Of a stretch of DNA of 64,000 nucleotides, positions 1 through 11,126 are shown in pieces. The DNA lies in NCBI RefSeq assembly GCF_050624435.1, contig NC_134538.1, forward strand, positions 125,222,937-125,286,936, given 5' to 3'. How positions within the stretch are numbered: position 1 is the first letter of the stretch; each line of letters starts with the position of its first letter. A program made the translations under genes and the position numbers. The notes below the pieces were generated by a model. It ran no database searches. It was not told the origin of the DNA and saw only the letters and a list, made by a program, of their open reading frames with translations. The DNA comes from Tenrec ecaudatus (lineage: Eukaryota > Chordata > Mammalia > Afrosoricida > Tenrecidae).

Positions 1-165
1 TAAGTTGTCCCCATCCTAATCTTCAGACACGGAACATAACTTTACCTCTGCAAAGGGACTTTGCAGATGTAAACTTGATGTGCGAAGACATCTAGTTGGC
101 CCCACCTTACGGCACCCCTGTGAGGGACAGAAGAAAACCCTACCTGCTCCCTGACCATCTTACGA
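1..165 (+). mobile_element. MLT1-like LTR fragment
   Basis: The opening bases (taatcttcagac, then ggcaaagggactttgcagatgt-like wording at about 50-75) resemble the 5' part of old mammalian MaLR (MLT1) LTRs. It is cut by the window edge on the left and by an RTE piece on the right. Family assignment is by recall of the consensus. Confidence 0.55.
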
Positions 166-179
166 TTGTGTTGTGTCTG

Positions 180-2330
180 AGTCCATGGTAGCAGCCATGG
201 CCAGTTCATCTTGTTGTGGTTTTTCATCTCTTCTGCTGACCTTCAACTTTACCAATGAGGTTCCTTCCCCAGGGGCTGGTTGCTTTTGACAGCATGTCCA
301 AAGTATGTGGGGCACCTTTGCTTCCAAGGATCATCCAAGACAGACTTGTTTTTCTGCAGTCCGTAGTACTTTCAATATCTGTTGACAACCCCACCATTCA
401 AATGTGTCAATTGTTCTATAGTCTTCCTTATTCATTGTTCCACTTTCACATGCCTATGAGGTGATTGAAAATGCCATGGCTTACACCAGGTGCACATTAG
501 TGATCAAGGTGACACCTTTGCTCTGTCACACTTCAAAGAGGTCTGGTGCAGTATCTTTCCCAAGGCAACATGCCCTTTGCTTTCTTGACTGCCCGTTTAG
601 ATGTGCACTGATCTGAGGACAGTGAAATCCTTGACAACTTCCAAATATCACAGTGTTGTCTGTTGGTCCAGTTGAGAAGTTTTGGGTTTTTTTTTTTATC
701 ACTGAGTTGTAATTCATACCAAAGGCTTTGATTTTCATTAGCAACTTTTTCATCTTTGATTTTAATTAGCAAGTGCTTCAAGTCCTTCTCCCTCTCAGCA
801 TATCTGCATATCACAGGTTGTTAATAAGTCTTCCTCCAATCTTGATGCTATGTCCTTCTAATGAAGTCCAGCTTCTTGGATTATTTGATCGGCATATCGA
901 TTGACTAGTACGGTGACAGGATTGAACCCTAACATAAACCTTTTCTTATTTTAAGTCCCTGCGTGTCCCTTTGTTCTACTGTAACAATGGCCTCTTGGTC
1001 TAAGTGCAGGTTCCACATTTACTGTAGCACAATGAAGTGTTTTGGAATTCCCATTCTTCTCAACGTCACCCATAATTTGTTATGATCCACAAATGGAATG
1101 CCTTTGTACAAGCCAACATCTTTCTAGTCTTCTCTACTTTTAGCTAAGATCCATCTAAAGTCGGCAGTGATATCTCTCATTTCACATCCAGTTCTGAATC
1201 TGGCTTGAATTTCGGCAACTCCCTATTGGTGTACTACTGTAGCCATTTAAAAATTATCTTCAACAAAATGTTACTTGCGTGTGATATTGTTGGGTAGTTT
1301 CTACATTCTGTTGGGTCGTCTTTTTTTGGAATGCGCACAAATATGGCTCTCTTTCAGTCAGTTGCCCAGTTAGCTGTCTTCCAAATTTTTCGGCACAGAC
1401 TAGGGAGTACCTCCAGCGCTGTGTGTCAGCTTGTTGAAACATTTCAATTGGCCGCTTTTTATTCCGTAAATTCTTGGGATTTCGTGTTTGACTAGTGTCT
1501 TCCATGCAGCGTGGGCCTCTTCCTTCAACACCGTTGGTTCTGGGCCACCTGCTACCTCTTCAAAGGGTCGAACCTCAGCCACTCGTTTTTGATTCAGCGA
1601 CTCTTTGTATTCGCCATCTTCCTTTGAGGATTCCTGTCTCAGTCAATAATTTTCCCATCGAACCATTCGACGTTGCAACTAAAGGCTTGATGTTTCTCTC
1701 GACTCTTTCAGCTTGAGATAGGCTGTCTGCGTTCTTCCCTTTTGGCGTTCTGACCCCAGGCCGTTGCAAAGGTTAGTACGTCTTCTTCTGTCTTCTCAAG
1801 CTGCTCTTAGAGCGCTCCTGTTCAGCTCGTTCATTTCACCATTTCTGCCATTAGCTTTAGCTGCTCTGTGCTCAGTAATGGTCCAGAGTGTCTTTGGGCA
1901 GTTACTTTGGTCTTTTCTTTCTTTCTGGTCTTTGAAAGCAACTTTTTGCTTTCTTTATGCATGAGACTTTTGGTTCCACACGTCATCAGGTCTTCTGCTA
2001 GTAGTGTTCAATGACTCAAGTCTATTCCTGCGATGTTCTTTAAATCCAGGCAGTACATTCTGAAAGTCATGTTTGGCTCTTGCAGACTTGTTTTCATTTT
2101 CTTCAACATCAACCTGAACTTGCATGTGAGCAACTGACGGCCCGTTCCATAGTCTGCATGGGCCTTGTTTGGATGATCTTGAGCTTTCCCATCATCTCTT
2201 CCCACAGATGTCAATTTGACCCCTGTGTATTTCATCTGACGAGGTTCAGTTGTTGCCGGGGGTGGGGTGGGGGTGGGGGAGTGGGTGTATTTGCAATGAA
2301 TAATTCTCTAATGATCTCCACTTCCATTTT
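180..2330 (-). mobile_element. RTE/BovB-class LINE, antisense, decayed
   Basis: On the minus strand this reads as a damaged RTE reverse transcriptase. Broken frames near 1030-1100 encode a VDHNKLW-like motif followed by GIPKHF, and near 720-830 a KHLLIKIKDEK-like segment, both in the order expected for RTE elements. The 3' end lies near 180 and the 5' end near 2330, at the edge of an LTR. Many stops and frameshifts mean it cannot be active. It is one of two long RTE copies in the window; the other is at 24475-26155. Confidence 0.8.
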
Positions 2331-2562
2331 ATTACCTGCCATCTGACCTGCCAACTTGGATTTATTTACCTTTGCAGCCATAAGCCTGACCTCTGCTGAC
2401 CTTGGATACACGCACCTCTACAGCCATCAGCCAGTGTGGTCCATCAGCCCAGGAAGCGGCTCAAGGCAAGGTAAACCTCAAGCCTAACATCTGACCTGAA
2501 AACTTGGAACCTGCCTGGGAGTAGCCACATCTACAACTTTTTGAGCCATCTCCTTGATAAAA

Positions 2563-2563
<1 letters not shown>

Positions 2564-2629
<66 letters not shown>
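2564..2629. repeat. (TC)n(AC)n microsatellite
   Basis: A pure TC run of about 30 bases is followed directly by a pure AC run of about 35 bases. After it come TA/TG-rich degenerate repeats to about 2730. It probably expanded from the simple tail region of the surrounding LTR. Confidence 0.95.
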
Positions 2630-2633
<4 letters not shown>

Positions 2634-2732
2634 CTTACCGCCTAATATATACATATATGTGTATATTCACATATATATGGACAGAAGATATGCATACACA
2701 AATATACACATGTGTATACATATATGTAAATG

Positions 2733-2815
2733 TCTTGGAAACCCAAAGGGACAGGCTTATTGTCTTACAGAATCTCTATGAGTCAGAATTGACTTGATGG
2801 CAGTGAGTTGCTTTG
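2733..2815 (+). mobile_element. AfroSINE-type SINE, 3' half
   Basis: It holds the SINE 3' end (cttggaaacccaaaggg, then atgagtcagaattgacttg and gatggcagtgagttg). The tRNA-like 5' half is missing. Confidence 0.75.
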
Positions 2816-2969
2816 ATAAATATATAAACTTCAGTCATTTTATTTTCCTAGAGAATTCAGCCTAACACAGTTCTGTATTATAATAATTATAATAAAACTC
2901 TGTGGGTGAATATTGTTGGTGAGAATGCTCAGTTATTCCCAAAGGTTATTATATTATATTTGGTTCCCC

Positions 2970-3077
2970 TTATAGAGCCCTAATGGTGCTGTCAGGTAAA
3001 GGTTGGCAATTCAAAACCAACAGTTGTCCTGCTTGGGAAATATGAGGATATCTTCTCCCTTAAAAATGTAGTCTTGG
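2970..3077 (+). mobile_element. AfroSINE-type SINE, 5' part, split by LINE-1
   Basis: A diverged tRNA-related head (tagagccctaatggtgctgt) is followed by the body. It stops at agtcttgg (3070-3077), which recurs at 3977-3984 after a LINE-1. The remainder of the same SINE continues at 3985. Confidence 0.7.
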
Positions 3078-3976
3078 CTTTGGACCTCTACTCAAGTACT
3101 CCCTCGATACAAGAACATTTTGTTCTATTAAGCTGGCATTCCATGAGGCTCATCTTCTCAACATGATCGCTGAAGACAAAGCAAGTGCATAAGCAAATGT
3201 GGTGGAGAAAGCTGATGGTGTGTGGCTATCAAAAGCTATGTCATCTGGGGTCTTAAAGGCTTGAAGGTAAACAAGCGGCCATCTAGCTCAGAGTCAACAA
3301 AGCTCACATGGAAGAAATCCACCAGCCTTTGTGAGCACAAGGTGTTTGAAGGGATCAGGTATTAGGCATCAAAGATCATATCATTGTGAATGAGGGGAGT
3401 GAAGAGTGGAGACCCAAAACCCATCTATAGGCAACAGGACATCTGCTTACAGAAGGGTCATGGAGAGGAGATGAGCCATTCAGGGTGCAGTGTAGCAATG
3501 ATGAAACATACAACTTTCCTCTAGTTCCTAAGTGCTTCCTTCCCCAATTCTACCTTACAAATCCGGCTAGACCAGAGCATGTATTCTGGTACAGATAAGA
3601 GCTGGAAACACAGGGAATCCAGGACAGATAAACCTCTCAGGGCCAATAATGAGAGTAGCGATACCAGGAGGGTAAGGAGAAGGTGGGGGAGAAAGGGGTA
3701 ACCAATCACAATGATCTACATATAACCCCTTTCCTGTGGGATGGAAAAGTGGGTGAAGGGAGGCGTTGGACAGTATAAGATATGAACAAATAATAATTTA
3801 TAATTATCAAGGGTTCATGGGGCAAAATGAACTGATACCAAGGGCACAAGTAGAAAGAAAATGTTTTGAGAATGTTGATGGCAACAAATGTACAAATGTG
3901 CTTGACACAATGGATGTATGTATGGATTATGATAAGAGTTGTATGAGCCTCCAATAAAATGATTTTAAAAAGATTC
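3078..3976 (+). mobile_element. LINE-1 3' end, 5'-truncated, tenrec-type
   Basis: This is about 900 bases of the most abundant long repeat in the window. It ends with aataaaatgattttaaaaag, and is flanked by an 8-base direct repeat agtcttgg (3070-3077 and 3977-3984), as expected for target-primed insertion. The shared landmarks are 'aaacaagcggccatctagc' in the 5' half and 'gacacaatggatgtatgtat' near the 3' end. No coding sequence is left; I read it as LINE-1 3' UTR. The LINE-1 assignment is inferred from the 5' truncation, A-rich end, target duplications and, in sister copies, a G-rich purine tract. Confidence 0.75.
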
Positions 3977-3984
3977 AGTCTTGG

Positions 3985-4040
3985 AAACTGTGTGATGCAC
4001 TGAGTCTAAATTGACTCGATGACAGTGGTTTGGTTTTGTT
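3985..4040 (+). mobile_element. AfroSINE-type SINE, 3' remainder
   Basis: It continues the SINE begun at 2970, with the 3' end wording ctaaattgactcgatgacag. It was separated from its head by the LINE-1 at 3078-3976. Confidence 0.7.
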
Positions 4041-4969
4041 TTCAGGCTTTTTACCCGTTAGTTTTCTGGGTAGGTGTAAGACCTCTGATGCATACTTTGG
4101 GAGAGAAAGTGTTTGCCAAGAACTGGCTTGGTGACATGAACAGAAGTCCCGCATGACTGTGGCTTTGGAAAGCCTTGTGGTGATATCATCGCTACAGCCT
4201 GCTGGTTTTATTTTTTTCAAAAAGTGGACCCTAGGAGGTGGATGAATTTACACCTTTGCTGAAAACTGGTCTTGGTGGGCTGTTTGCAGGAGATGGAGGA
4301 TGCGAGGTGGAGGGTATCCAGTGCTAGCTCATGGTACCATTGTGACACTGGTGAGAATTAACACCTGTTAGAGGGAAAGAAGACAAGGTCATAGCTTCTA
4401 CGGAGTGGCTGCTTCGTACACGTGGGGCCACTCATGCCTTTGGCATTTGCACTGTGAGCTTTGGCTCTGTACGAGTGCCCTTGAGGTCCCCGAGTTGACC
4501 ACGGCTAGTACTTGGGAGATGGAGCTCAGTTGACAGCACATTAGTTTTCAATGACACAGCCCTCCCTTGCCATCTGGAAGGCCTTGCTTCATCTTCCCAG
4601 AGAAAAGATGGACTAGTTTCCCAGTGGATCCCTAGAGCTCTGTCCACCAGTTCTAACTCCCAGTGATTGCCGTGATTGACTGACCACTTGTCCCCAAGCA
4701 GACACTGTCTTCTTCAACAGTAGCAAGGCACAGATTAGTGTTTTCATTTCATGACTTAAAACACTGTGATTAAGAACTAGAGAAAGGAAGAAACCTTGAC
4801 TCCTGTTGGGCCTGGCATACAGGTGGGGAAAGGTGGAATGGAAGGTGGAAGTAGCGGTGGGCTTGTAAAGGGACTGGCTAGCTAGAATGAGGTTGACAAG
4901 CATTTGGTCAGCTGACCTGGGAATTAAGACTGAGAACTGGGCTGTGGCCCTGGCAAAAGGCTTGACCAG
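4041..4969. other. No recognised feature
   Basis: The sequence is unique-looking and of mixed composition, with only short, unconvincing open frames. I recognise no repeat or exon in it. Confidence 0.5.
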
Positions 4970-5468
4970 TGTGCTGGGTAGATTTTATGTCAGCTTGAAC
5001 CTGTGAGACCGTGTAGGGGTGGAGCTGAACCTGTCCATCAAGTTATAGCCTGGTGATGTTTTCTTGGGGTGGGGGGGGGTCTTTCTACAAGAGAGACACT
5101 GGGAATTTATCTCTCCTCTTCTGCACTTTCATTCCTCCTACTTGCTCGGATTCGGTGTCTACTTTGGGGCCTGGGGTGGGCAGCCCTAGGTGAGTTCCTG
5201 ACCCTGGGAGACAACCCTGAAGTTTTGCACCCACCTTGGATCCAGGTGACTGCACTCCCTGGTCTGTCAGCTGCCTGCTTTATGCCTCACTTTTCTACAT
5301 CATTAGCCTGCAGCTACGGGAGCCGGAAGAAGGCCCCGGTTAGCATCAGACTCCTGGGCTTGAGTTGGACTGGTCTGGGACACCTTCTTGATAAAAAAAT
5401 AATTACTTCATTCTTATCCCTACAGGGGCATCACAGTTTTGTTTCTCTAGAAAACCCAGCCTAACACA
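4970..5468 (+). mobile_element. ERVL/MLT2-like solo LTR
   Basis: It begins TGTGCTGGGTAGATTTTATG and ends with tctagaaaacccagcctaac then ACA, the TG...CA ends of an LTR. The length is about 500 bases, with no internal retroviral region on either side. Flanking pentamers accag and gacag match only 3 of 5, so a target duplication is not demonstrated. It shares its 3' tail with 2335-2873. Confidence 0.6.
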
Positions 5469-5579
5469 GACAGGATCCTTGCAGCCACCCGCTGAAGCCA
5501 GAATGAGAGAGGCCCGAGAGGCCCTGAAAGCAGGTAAGGATGCAGCTAGCAGGTGGAGGGCAGGGTCAAAGGTGGTGGG

Positions 5580-5800
5580 GTGTCACGGGTGAGAGCATGG
5601 GCTTCCCATTCACCTGGACAGACTTCAGTTTAAGTCTTGTTCTGCCAGGGTGATTTTGGGCAATTCCCTCAAACCTTCTGTGTCTTAGTTAAATCACCTC
5701 TAAAATGAAGATAATAGGGTATGTTCTGTAGGGGAGTATAAAAATTAGAAATAATGCTTATGAAACACCTCGAACATTATTTCTTCAGCAAGAGTCCATG
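5580..5800 (+). mobile_element. MIR SINE
   Basis: The order of phrases is that of MIR: gagagcatgggcttcccatt, then a tggacagacttcagtttaag segment, ttctgccagg, gattttgggcaattccctc and the ctctaaaatgaagataatag region. It is an ancient, diverged copy. Confidence 0.8.
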
Positions 5801-5984
5801 AATGAATGTGCTCTCAGGGCCCAATCGCTTTTGAATGAAAACTGTATTTTAAATTCTTATCCAGTGCTTTCTAAACTAGGGTCTTTGTGTTTGAGTCTGG
5901 GCTGGATATCTTTCTGAACAGGAAGCTGATCAAGAGCTTCAACCTTTAACAAACGCTAGTCTAGCATATCCAGAAAAGAAAAGA

Positions 5985-6158
5985 AAACCTCCCCAAGCAG
6001 CCAGTTGATTCTGACTCACAGAGACCCCTGGAAGGTTTGTGAGGCCCACCTCCTTCAGGAGCAGGCAGCCTCATCTTTCTCCTGAGGAGCTGGTGATTTG
6101 AACTGCCGACCTTATGGTCAGCAGGCCAACGCCTAACCCACCATGCCACCAGTGACCT
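5985..6158 (-). mobile_element. AfroSINE-type SINE, antisense
   Basis: The antisense SINE reads from ccagttgattctgactcaca to ggccaacgcctaacccacca and tgccaccagtgacc, the inverted tRNA-like head. Confidence 0.85.
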
Positions 6159-6221
6159 TTGTCGAGAATGTGATAAGCTAAACTACCAAACTCATCGCTG
6201 TGGCAGAGTCAACTGAAGAGC

Positions 6222-6412
6222 AACTAAAAGTGTGGTGTCGTGGCCTACATGTGGGGCTGCTAGTTACAAGGTTGGAGGTTCAAACCCATGAGGGAAGCCC
6301 ACGAGGCTGTCTGACCCTGTACATACTGACAGTCTCTGAAAGCTACAGGTGCAGGTCTACCTGTCCTACAGCACGACAGTACGTTGGAACTGACTGGATG
6401 GCAGTGACCTTT
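6222..6412 (+). mobile_element. AfroSINE-type SINE
   Basis: This is a full-length sense copy. A head with ggggctgctagttacaaggt and ggaggttcaaacccatg (degenerate B box) leads to the tail tggaactgactggatggcag. Confidence 0.8.
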
Positions 6413-7619
6413 TTCTTGAGCGAGAAACGTGTGAAACAGGGCAGGGCCCAGCGAGGGGGCCCCTGTCAACTGAGTTTGCAATCTTGGGGCTTTCTATCGG
6501 AAGACAGGATTGAGCGTCCTGGGCAGGTGTGGTGGGTGTCCCGGGCTCCAAGAGGTACGTCTCGGGGCAGATGCTGGGCTCTGCTGTCACTTCACCGCTG
6601 CTGACATCTCAGCTTTCGACCCCTGGGATGTTTTCTCATCTTAGGTTTCGGGCTTTGCTCTCGCTCTGTGACCAGCGGAGATTACAGTGAGATTACACCA
6701 TTACCTCGGCAAGGTCTTCCAGTTCCGGCGACTTCATTCCCAGCTCGTTTAGAGCTGCCCTGGGCTCTCTCGTGAGCTCGCCATCCGTCTTCGGCGTCTC
6801 TTCCCTCTGAGCCCTCTGCGCTCTGCCGTCCCTGTCTTGGAGGTTCTCCCAGATGGCCAGGAAAGGAACAAAACCACGGCTGGGCCGCTCTGCCTTCCCT
6901 CTGTCGTCTGTTCTACCACGCTCCCCCAGCCACCCACTTCCTTGGCTCCTCCTCCGGACCAAACACAGTTTTACAAGGGTCCCTTAACACACAGATCGGG
7001 GTGACGCAAACAGTGAACAGGCTCGGCCGCCTGCCTGAAGGTGAGGGGTGGGAGTCCAGTCAGAAAGGCCTGGCTATCCACTTGTGAGAAACCAGCCTTT
7101 GAAACCCCGGTGGAACCGTTCTGGGCCTGCAGGAGGCTGTCGTGAGTCGGGATTAACGGTACCAGGCGGTCTGGGTTCTGTGAGCATTTTCACCGCGGAG
7201 GCCAGAGGTGCAGTTCCTTCTTTCCCACTCTTGGCCCTCTTGCTGGAACTTTCCCTGCCCAGACGGCGAGGGGCTTTTAGGTACCTCCCCCATCTTCCCT
7301 TGCAGTCTGTAATACCGTGTTCACAGAATTTTATTTTCTAAATATATGAGGGGTTTTCCCCCTTCAATTTCACAGAAAAATAATGATTATTTTAGTCAAT
7401 GCCATTCAATTGGAGCTGTAGACATTTTGAGAATGTCATTTTCTAGTGCTCGCTACATCTCAAGCCGTATTTCCTTTTAAATGAGCAGAGGCTCTCAAAC
7501 CTGGCCGCCCCTTAAAAAAGCTGCAGCGATCTTTGAGAAACTCAATGCTCCATGTCACTGGAGACCAACTGAGCATCCCTCAGATACGCCAAAACACAAC
7601 CTGTGCCACACCTCTGCCA
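6413..7619. other. No recognised feature; moderately GC-rich
   Basis: About 1.2 kb of unique-looking sequence, more CpG-containing between 6650 and 7280 than its surroundings. An antisense open frame of 89 codons (6693-6962) has no family resemblance that I recognise. I see no splice-bounded exon. Confidence 0.4.
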
Positions 7620-7822
7620 CCAAACCAAACTCAGGGCTGTCAAGTGATTCCAATGCACTGTGACCCCAGAGGACAGGGGGAACTGCCCCTGTGGGTTTCT
7701 GAGATGGTAGCTCGTTCCAGGAGTGGGGAGCCCTGTCTCCCTCCCACCGAGTGGCTGCTGGTCTCAAATGGCTGGCCTTGCAGTTAGCAGCAGTGTGACC
7801 ACTCTGCCACCCGGGCTCCCTC
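7620..7822 (-). mobile_element. AfroSINE-type SINE, antisense
   Basis: The tail region (gacaggggga actgcccctg) leads to the inverted head: ggccttgcagttagcagcag, then accactctgccacccgggct. Confidence 0.85.
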
Positions 7823-7984
7823 TCCCCGGCATGGGGCCCAGGAATTTGTTTTTCCTTTACGGTGGTTCTAACCCACCCAGCAGTGCCCAGAAGATAGGTC
7901 TGGCCCTCTGCCCTTGAGAGGTCACAGCCTGTGGAGCAGCTCCACTCTGCACACACGCCATCACCACCAGACACAATCCACTCA

Positions 7985-8445
7985 TGGCAGCCAACACCTG
8001 ATGATCATCAAAGGAAAAAAACATGGTTAAAATGGACTGGGTAAAAAAGACCAAAAAATCTTTGCTCATCCAGAGGAAGACATAAGTCACCAACTGGGGA
8101 AAATAATATTTGCCATCCATATGCCTGACCGGGGCCTTCTATTTAGAGCATTTTAGCAACTCCTACAGCTCAGTGATTAAAAGACAAACAGCCCAATTAA
8201 AACGAAATTGACCAAAAGGTTTAAACAGGAACTTCACAAAGGAAGCTCTGTAGCTAGTCTGCAAACATCTGCAACAGAGTGAAACCATGTCTTTAGTCTT
8301 CAGGGAGATGGAAATTAAAGCAAACGCAAAATACCCACTGCAATGGCTAAAGCAAAAGACAGATGGCAGTAAATGTTGGCAAGGACACAGAGCAACCAGC
8401 CGTCCCGTTCATTGCTGGTAGGAGTACCGCCTGGTGGGCCAATCA
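7985..8445 (+). mobile_element. Old LINE-1 (L1M-like), end of ORF2
   Basis: The sequence follows the 3' part of mammalian LINE-1 ORF2. Visible phrases include aaaataatatttgccatcca, caactcctacagctcagtga, aaagacaaacagcccaatta and, near 8410, cattgctggtaggagtaccg. It is heavily diverged with frameshifts, and the recognisable match stops near 8445. Confidence 0.75.
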
Positions 8446-8675
8446 GAGGGAAGACATGCATACACGAGGGCTGCTGGCCTTGTTATCTCATCTGGATGTA
8501 AAAAGTCTGATATATTTGGGAAAGCATCTTTCATTCATTTCATCCAATGAGCATCCTTTTGCTCTTAAAGGTTCTGATTTTGATGCAACTTTACGTGTTC
8601 TTATTTAAAGTGAAAGAAGAACACATATAATCGCATCCAGATCAGTACCTTTAGGAGCAAAAAAAAGAAAACAGC

Positions 8676-8850
8676 ATGTTGTCATTGTGGCTGATGCATT
8701 GAACCACTGACTGCAAGGCCAGCACTTTGAACCCACAGTAGCTCTGCAGGAGAAAGACGAGGTTGCCCGCGTCCATAAAGACTTGTTTTAGAAACCCAGT
8801 CCTATAGGGCCGCTGTGAGTCTAAGCCAACTTGATGGCGGTAGGTTTTAA
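8676..8850 (+). mobile_element. AfroSINE-type SINE
   Basis: A head with aaccactgactgcaaggcca runs to a tail with ctatagggccgctgtgagtc and acttgatggcggtaggtttt. Confidence 0.8.
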
Positions 8851-9269
8851 AGGGAAGTTCTTGCCCCTTCTTGCTGGTTATGCTTCTTTTGTATAAAACG
8901 TAATTTTTAAAATTGCCACTTGCCCTCTGAATTGTCTTCCATGGAGATCCAGGTTTCCTTTGGGAACTGTGTTTACTGTGGTGTACCTGTATCTTCAGGT
9001 TACTTATTACCTGTGTCCTGTGCCTGGTTGTAATTTCCTTTTTGTGGGCAAGGGTGAGATCTAATTTGGGTTCTCTTTGGAAGATTCTGCATCAAACACC
9101 TGTGAGCAAATACAAGACTAGACCAGCTACTCAGCATCCTTAACTAACCAGAAAGCAGCTAATCGCTAAAGAGTAACCAACAAAGAGGCTGTGACTACAT
9201 AGAAGATGCCACAAAATCCATGTACTTTACTCAGAGGTGAGTCTCTTGGGCCTGAGACACAGCTTAAAC
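8851..9269. other. No recognised feature
   Basis: AT-leaning unique sequence upstream of a LINE-1 end. I recognise nothing in it. Confidence 0.5.
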
Positions 9270-9277
9270 CAATCTTT

Positions 9278-9774
9278 GTGCTTCCCCCCTCCACCCCCAC
9301 TATCACGATCCCAATTCTACCTTACAAATCCAACTAGACCAGAGAATGTACACTGGTACAGATAAAAACTGGAAACACAGGGAATCCAGGACAGATAAAC
9401 CTCTCGGTACCAATAATGAGAGTAGCAATACCAGGAGGGGAAGAGGAAGGTGGGGGAGAAAAGGGGAACCAATCACAATGATCTACATATAACCCCGTCC
9501 CTGGGGGACAGACAACAGAAAAGTGGGTGAAGGGAGACATTAGACAGTGTAAGACATGAAGAAAATTATAAATTATCAAGGGTTTGTGCGGGAGGGAGGG
9601 TGGGAGAGGGAGGGGGAAAATGAGGAGCTGATACCAAGGGCTCAAGTAGAAAGAAAATGTTTTGAGAACGATGATGGCAATAAATGCACAAATGTGCTCG
9701 ACACAATGGATGTATGTATAGATTGTGGTACGAGTTGTACGAGCCCCCAGTAAAATGATTTTAAAAACCCACAA
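9278..9774 (+). mobile_element. LINE-1 3' end, tenrec-type
   Basis: This is the 3'-most ~500 bases of the family also seen at 3078 and 17203. It carries a G-rich purine tract (about 9587-9621) and ends taaaatgattttaaaaa. The octamer caatcttt at 9270-9277 recurs at 9775-9782, a probable target-site duplication. Confidence 0.8.
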
Positions 9775-9782
9775 CAATCTTT

Positions 9783-10953
9783 AAGACCTGGTTAGACTCA
9801 CAGAATGCGTTAGAATACAGAACAGAGGAGTCACTTGTGGTCAGGAACATCGATAGCTGTGAAAAGCGAGAAGACAACAGGAGATGAGAGGACTTAAACA
9901 GAAGCCCAAGAGACCAGTGGCCCTTTGGTTCAGGAGCACACGTGTAAAAGGACGCTCCGTCATCTCTCTAGGCATGACCACATTCAAGGGCAACACACAC
10001 TGTCACGTATGACAAACTCCTTTAGTCATCATGAAAAGGCTACATGTTCCGTGCACTCTTTCCTTAAGGAGTCAAAGATGTGCATGATGTGGTTAGGAAA
10101 CGTTCCTATCAAATTGGGTGGAAATAAAAGTTTTGACAGTTCACCTGAGCAAGCTTCAGCATCTCAGGGGAGGATTCTCCTGGCAGTGTGGTGGTGAGGA
10201 GACCCTCACAGCTGGGACAGCAGCGGCTGAACCGAGCACGCCTCCTCTCCTCCAGCACCAGCCCTCACCCCATCCCCCGTCCTGGACCCCGTATAGGGAA
10301 GTACCTTTGAAAACACGCGAGGCACAGTGTTCTCCTCACCGTCACCGCAGCTGTTCACGCGTGGCCCCCGGGCATCTGGCCTGGCATTTGCAGGCTTACT
10401 GAGCGCCTGCTGCGCTTCTCCCTGGCAGCCTCTGCAATCAACCCTCTTCTGTCTTCAACTGCCTCCAACTCCACGAGCTTCTGGCCCTCTGGGTAGGCTC
10501 TCCTCGCTCTCCAGTCCCCTCCGAGACCCAGCCATCCGTCCGTGGATCTGAAACAGAAGAGGCGTGTGCAGAATCTTGGCGGATAAGGTGGTAAAGATGC
10601 TTGGCGCTGCTTTTAGAACAGCCCAGTGGAGCGGGCAGACGCAGCGAGGTCGTGGCTGACTGCTGTTGAAGGTGGGCCGTGTTCGTGTTAGTCATGGGAA
10701 AGCATCTTAGTTTGTGTAGTCTAGACAATGTTCCCTGATAAGGTTAAAAAGATGTGTGATCCTGTAGAGCACATTTGAAAGTCTTTTTAAAAATCATTTT
10801 TACATGCATCTTAATGTTACCATGAGCCGGAGACCACCCAGAATAGTTTCTTCCACAACAGCTTCCAGGAACAAACTCTATGGAAATTTTAATGTAGAGG
10901 ACAAGCACCTCTATTTACCCCTTTTGTTCCCCAATAAGCTTTAGGGTCTAGAC
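9783..10953. other. No recognised feature
   Basis: Unique-looking sequence; 10180-10560 is GC-rich with scattered CpG. Open frames here are short and overlap on both strands. I recognise no exon or repeat. Confidence 0.45.
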
Positions 10954-11118
10954 CAGTGGTTCTCCACCTTCCTAATGCCGTGACCCTTTCATACTGGTCC
11001 TCATGTTGTGGTGACACCCCCCACCCCCGGCCATAAAATTACTTTCGTTGCTACTTCATCTCTGTCCTTTTGCTCCTGTTAGGAATTGGGCGACCCCTGT
11101 GAAAGGTTGAGAATGCTG
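10954..11118 (-). mobile_element. SPIN-type hAT MITE, with perfect 8-bp target duplication
   Basis: A short non-autonomous element with hAT terminal inverted repeats: cagtggttctccaccttcct on the left and aaaggttgagaatgctg on the right. It is flanked on both sides by gtctagac (10946-10953 and 11119-11126), a perfect 8-bp duplication as hAT transposases make. The interior (catgttgtggtgacac, cataaaattactttcgttg) fits the SPIN_NA consensus I know. Strand is by convention: the end reading aacctgtggg is taken as the left end of the + orientation. Confidence 0.88.
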
Positions 11119-11126
11119 GTCTAGAC

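Larger units (their letters stand above)
2335..2873 (+). mobile_element. ERVL/MLT2-like LTR with microsatellite and SINE inside
   Basis: The segment ends at 2850-2872 with tagagaattcagcctaacac, the tail shared with the LTR at 4970-5468. Its central part (2340-2560) has the typical ERVL/MLT2 LTR wording before a (TC)n(AC)n tract. A SINE 3' half (2733-2815) sits between the tract and the LTR end. I see no internal retroviral sequence. Confidence 0.5.

Noticed and set aside
6693..6962. Antisense 89-codon charged frame in a GC-rich stretch
   Set aside because: No family recognised and it could be a chance frame; not enough for a gene or pseudogene call.
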